Assembly (NCBI GenBank): GCA_001247695.2
Contig: LGRX02012564.1
Coordinates: 1 to 64,000 of the forward strand
DNA from: Cymbomonas tetramitiformis
Taxonomy: Eukaryota; Chlorophyta; Pyramimonadophyceae; Pyramimonadales; Pyramimonadaceae
Direction of reading: 5' to 3'
DNA length: 64,000 bases
A model generated the notes under the pieces. The model had not been told where the DNA came from and did no database searches. It was given only the letters and a program-made list of their open reading frames with translations. Numbering within the stretch: position 1 is the first letter of the stretch; the number at the start of each line of letters is the position of its first letter. The position numbers and the translations under genes are program-made. This document shows, one piece after another, positions 62,305 through 64,000 of this stretch.

Positions 62305-63093
62305 TGAAAACCCCCCGCATATCTGAAACCAATAGCAAACGCCGATTTAAGTCTGCAAGAGCATAAACATTAGTTTTTATAGACGTATGCGCGAAGCTTT
62401 TGCCACGTGGGTTGAACCCCATCGCGGTACAACGCCTGAATTGGGTGGTGCAATCTCACAACGGGGGTTTTCCGTGTAATAAGGCTATAAGGGTACAGTA
62501 CAGTCACTAATAATGGAACACTCTCGAAGTGTCGTTGTCATGTGATCGGCGTATGTCCGTCGTTAGGGCTTAGGGCTTTGTACACGTCAAACTAAAGGTA
62601 AAGGTCGTGTTGGCCTCGCCCTTCGTGAGCGCCCCCCCGTGGGGCCACCCGCGACGGGTGACGCCGGCAAGTGCATTTGGCCCAGGACGGCCGGAGGCCC
62701 GCGCTGGCGCGCGGGCAACCGCAAGGTGCCCATGACGAAATATCGGTTAATTTAGCCCAAGGGGGTCCAAATGGGTCCAAAATATCCGTATAAATGTCAC
62801 GATTTCGTATATAAATAACTCAAGCCAACTCACTTCCGAATATAAATTATATACTCCGCGATCGTATCGCGCGCGCGTTCGATCGTGCGCGCGATATCGC
62901 GCGAGCTTGCATATAGGGTTCCACCCACTCGACTGTGACACGGTCAAGCTGGAAGCCGTACGTAGTCGTACTAGTCGAATTGATCTAACAACGCATAAAC
63001 ATAAAACAAGTTTGAAGTTCCAGTTGCAAGTTCGAGGGAACCGATGGCTTTAGTGCTGTCGTTCAACGAGCTATAAACGCGTATTAGCAGAGA
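62305..63093. other. No recognised gene; CG-rich hairpins
   Basis: Contains a GC-rich foldback at about 62625-62725 (cccccccgtgggg...ggccggaggcccgcgctggcgcgcggg). A near-perfect hairpin TATCGCGCGCGC / GTGCGCGCGATA lies at about 62867-62902. It is probably repeat remnants plus the 5' flank of the next gene. Confidence 0.4.
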
Positions 63094-63297
63094 ATGTGCA
63101 AGAAACATTCAACGCATGCCCACTGTGTCTTGTCATTCGTGCAACTCTTCCTTCTCAGCCTGTACTTTATACCCTCATTTTCCGACCAGTTACTTAATAT
63201 TGTTGAGTACAATACAGCAGAAGCAAGTTTGGGTAGCGCCATCACGAGTCCGACCATCACGGAAGTTCTTCTGCAGGTTGACGTGCGGTTGCTCCAG
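63094..63297 (+). CDS. Secreted beta-helix protein, exon 1 (signal peptide)
   Basis: ATG 63094 starts MCKKHSTHAHCVLSFVQLFL, then LSLYFIPSFS, a signal peptide. ASLGSAITSPTITEVLLQVD and VRLLQ follow, ending GCTCCAG|GTGCG (phase 0). An alternative donor CTGCAG|GTTGAC lies 21 bp earlier. This is the usual layout at the start of algal Pmp-type beta-helix proteins, where the first exon is followed by 'LPTV...'. Confidence 0.5.
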
Positions 63298-63654
63298 GTG
63301 CGAACTTTAACCTCTCCTGAATGATTAATTCGGACGTTGTATTGTATACGTGAATTCAAGTCACGGGCGTTCCGGGTATTTCATACGAGAGATTGCGTGC
63401 TGACTGTCGGCGCGTGGCGATTGCCGAAGTTGAAGTTGTGCGCTCGTGCTGCAGCGTGCTCAGTACAGGGGCGAGTTTCACAATCCCAGCTCACAGATGA
63501 GAGATGTCCGCCGTTTCGACTTTGATAGTTGCATCCATCCGCATATAGCGTTTCCATCGCTTTGGAACCTTGCCGGCACGTGCGTCTGGTTGCCTCGAAG
63601 CTAATTCTGTGCACGCCTCATAGACAATTCGCAATGACATTTCGGGGGCTCCAG

Positions 63655-63901
63655 GAACTGCCGACTGTCACAACTGATATAATCCTCAAGGGTACATGCG
63701 AGGGCATCGGATGCTCCAATAAGTTCATCTCTGGAGAGCGCAAAGTACGAGTGCTGTCGGTGTCGGGCGACTGCACCCTCGTCCTTGAAAGCATTACCCT
63801 TCGGGATGGATACGCAAGCAGCGGAAGCGGAGGCGGAGCACTCTTTATTTCGAACGCAGCCACCGTGAGAGTTCTCGATAGTCGTATATCGGGTAGCTCA
63901 G
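63655..63901 (+). CDS. Secreted beta-helix protein, exon 2 (first Pmp-like coils)
   Basis: The acceptor GGGCTCCAG|GAACTG keeps phase 0, and the donor AGCTCAG|GTGAAT is phase 1. It encodes ELPTVTTDIILKGTCEGIGC, then LSVSGDCTLVLESITLRDGY and SGSGGGALFISNAATVRVLD, then SRISGSSG. Repeating 'L.L..ITL.DG....GGGALF.....V.V..S.ISG' rungs are typical of parallel beta-helix/polymorphic outer-membrane-protein-like repeats. The gene continues beyond the window. It is probably a large cell-surface or secreted protein. Confidence 0.65.
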
Positions 63902-64000
63902 GTGAATATCTAACGGTCAGCCAAGCCTCTTCATTCCTCAGGAACCCGCTCCACCCGTTCTGTGCGAAGCAGGAAGTGATTCGCATATGAAAGCACAAAA

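Overview
The window looks like nuclear DNA of a eukaryotic alga, most plausibly a marine green flagellate such as a Pyramimonas/Cymbomonas-type prasinophyte. That is an inference from protein architecture and repeat style; no rRNA or plastid gene is present to test it. Supporting signs are GT-AG introns with CAG|GT junctions, multi-exon membrane receptors, beta-helix (Pmp-like) and FkbM-type proteins, very high transposon density, many minisatellites and one run of Ns (25929-26189).

Layout. (1) 1.3-16 kb: three unrecognised minus-strand coding regions, broken by LTR elements E1 (3051-4878), E2 (9826-13213) and E5 (13399-15757) and by a short inverted-repeat transposon, MITE-A (5581-6250). MITE-B (13869-14538) sits inside E5. 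Removing each insertion with one copy of its target-site duplication restores the host reading frame. (2) 16.7-17.6 kb: a secreted EF-hand protein. (3) 18.5-19.85 kb: a foldback element and a minisatellite. (4) 20.3-36.0 kb: one large plus-strand receptor/channel gene with two near-identical ligand-binding exons, a Cys-rich exon and three downstream exons that add membrane segments. Its introns hold a LINE fragment, a TA-flanked MITE, MITE-C and antisense gene fragments. (5) 36-40.7 kb: no gene recognised. (6) 40.7-48.6 kb: minus-strand FkbM methyltransferase pieces separated by minisatellites and the gag-bearing LTR element E6 (42729-45581), then ARM-like and coiled-coil fragments. (7) 48.9-49.6 kb: a plus-strand protein relic with several frame switches. 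(8) 51.0-52.2 kb: a two-exon RING-variant/TPR gene. (9) 55.1-55.6 kb: a duplicated tRNA-like fold. (10) 56.3-62.3 kb: LTR element E3 nested inside the gag gene of E4. (11) 63.1-63.9 kb: the 5' end of a secreted beta-helix gene.

Main theme: all six LTR elements have 5-bp target-site duplications and none encodes integrase, reverse transcriptase or RNase H. They are gag-only or non-coding (TR-GAG/LARD-like). They share an in-phase module at the 3' LTR (a hairpin or purine-rich GGTGGTG-type tract directly abutting the LTR), and at least two carry a primer-binding site complementary to the initiator tRNA-Met anticodon arm. The most distinctive host gene is the receptor whose duplicated, symmetric phase-1 ligand-binding exons could be spliced alternatively or in series.
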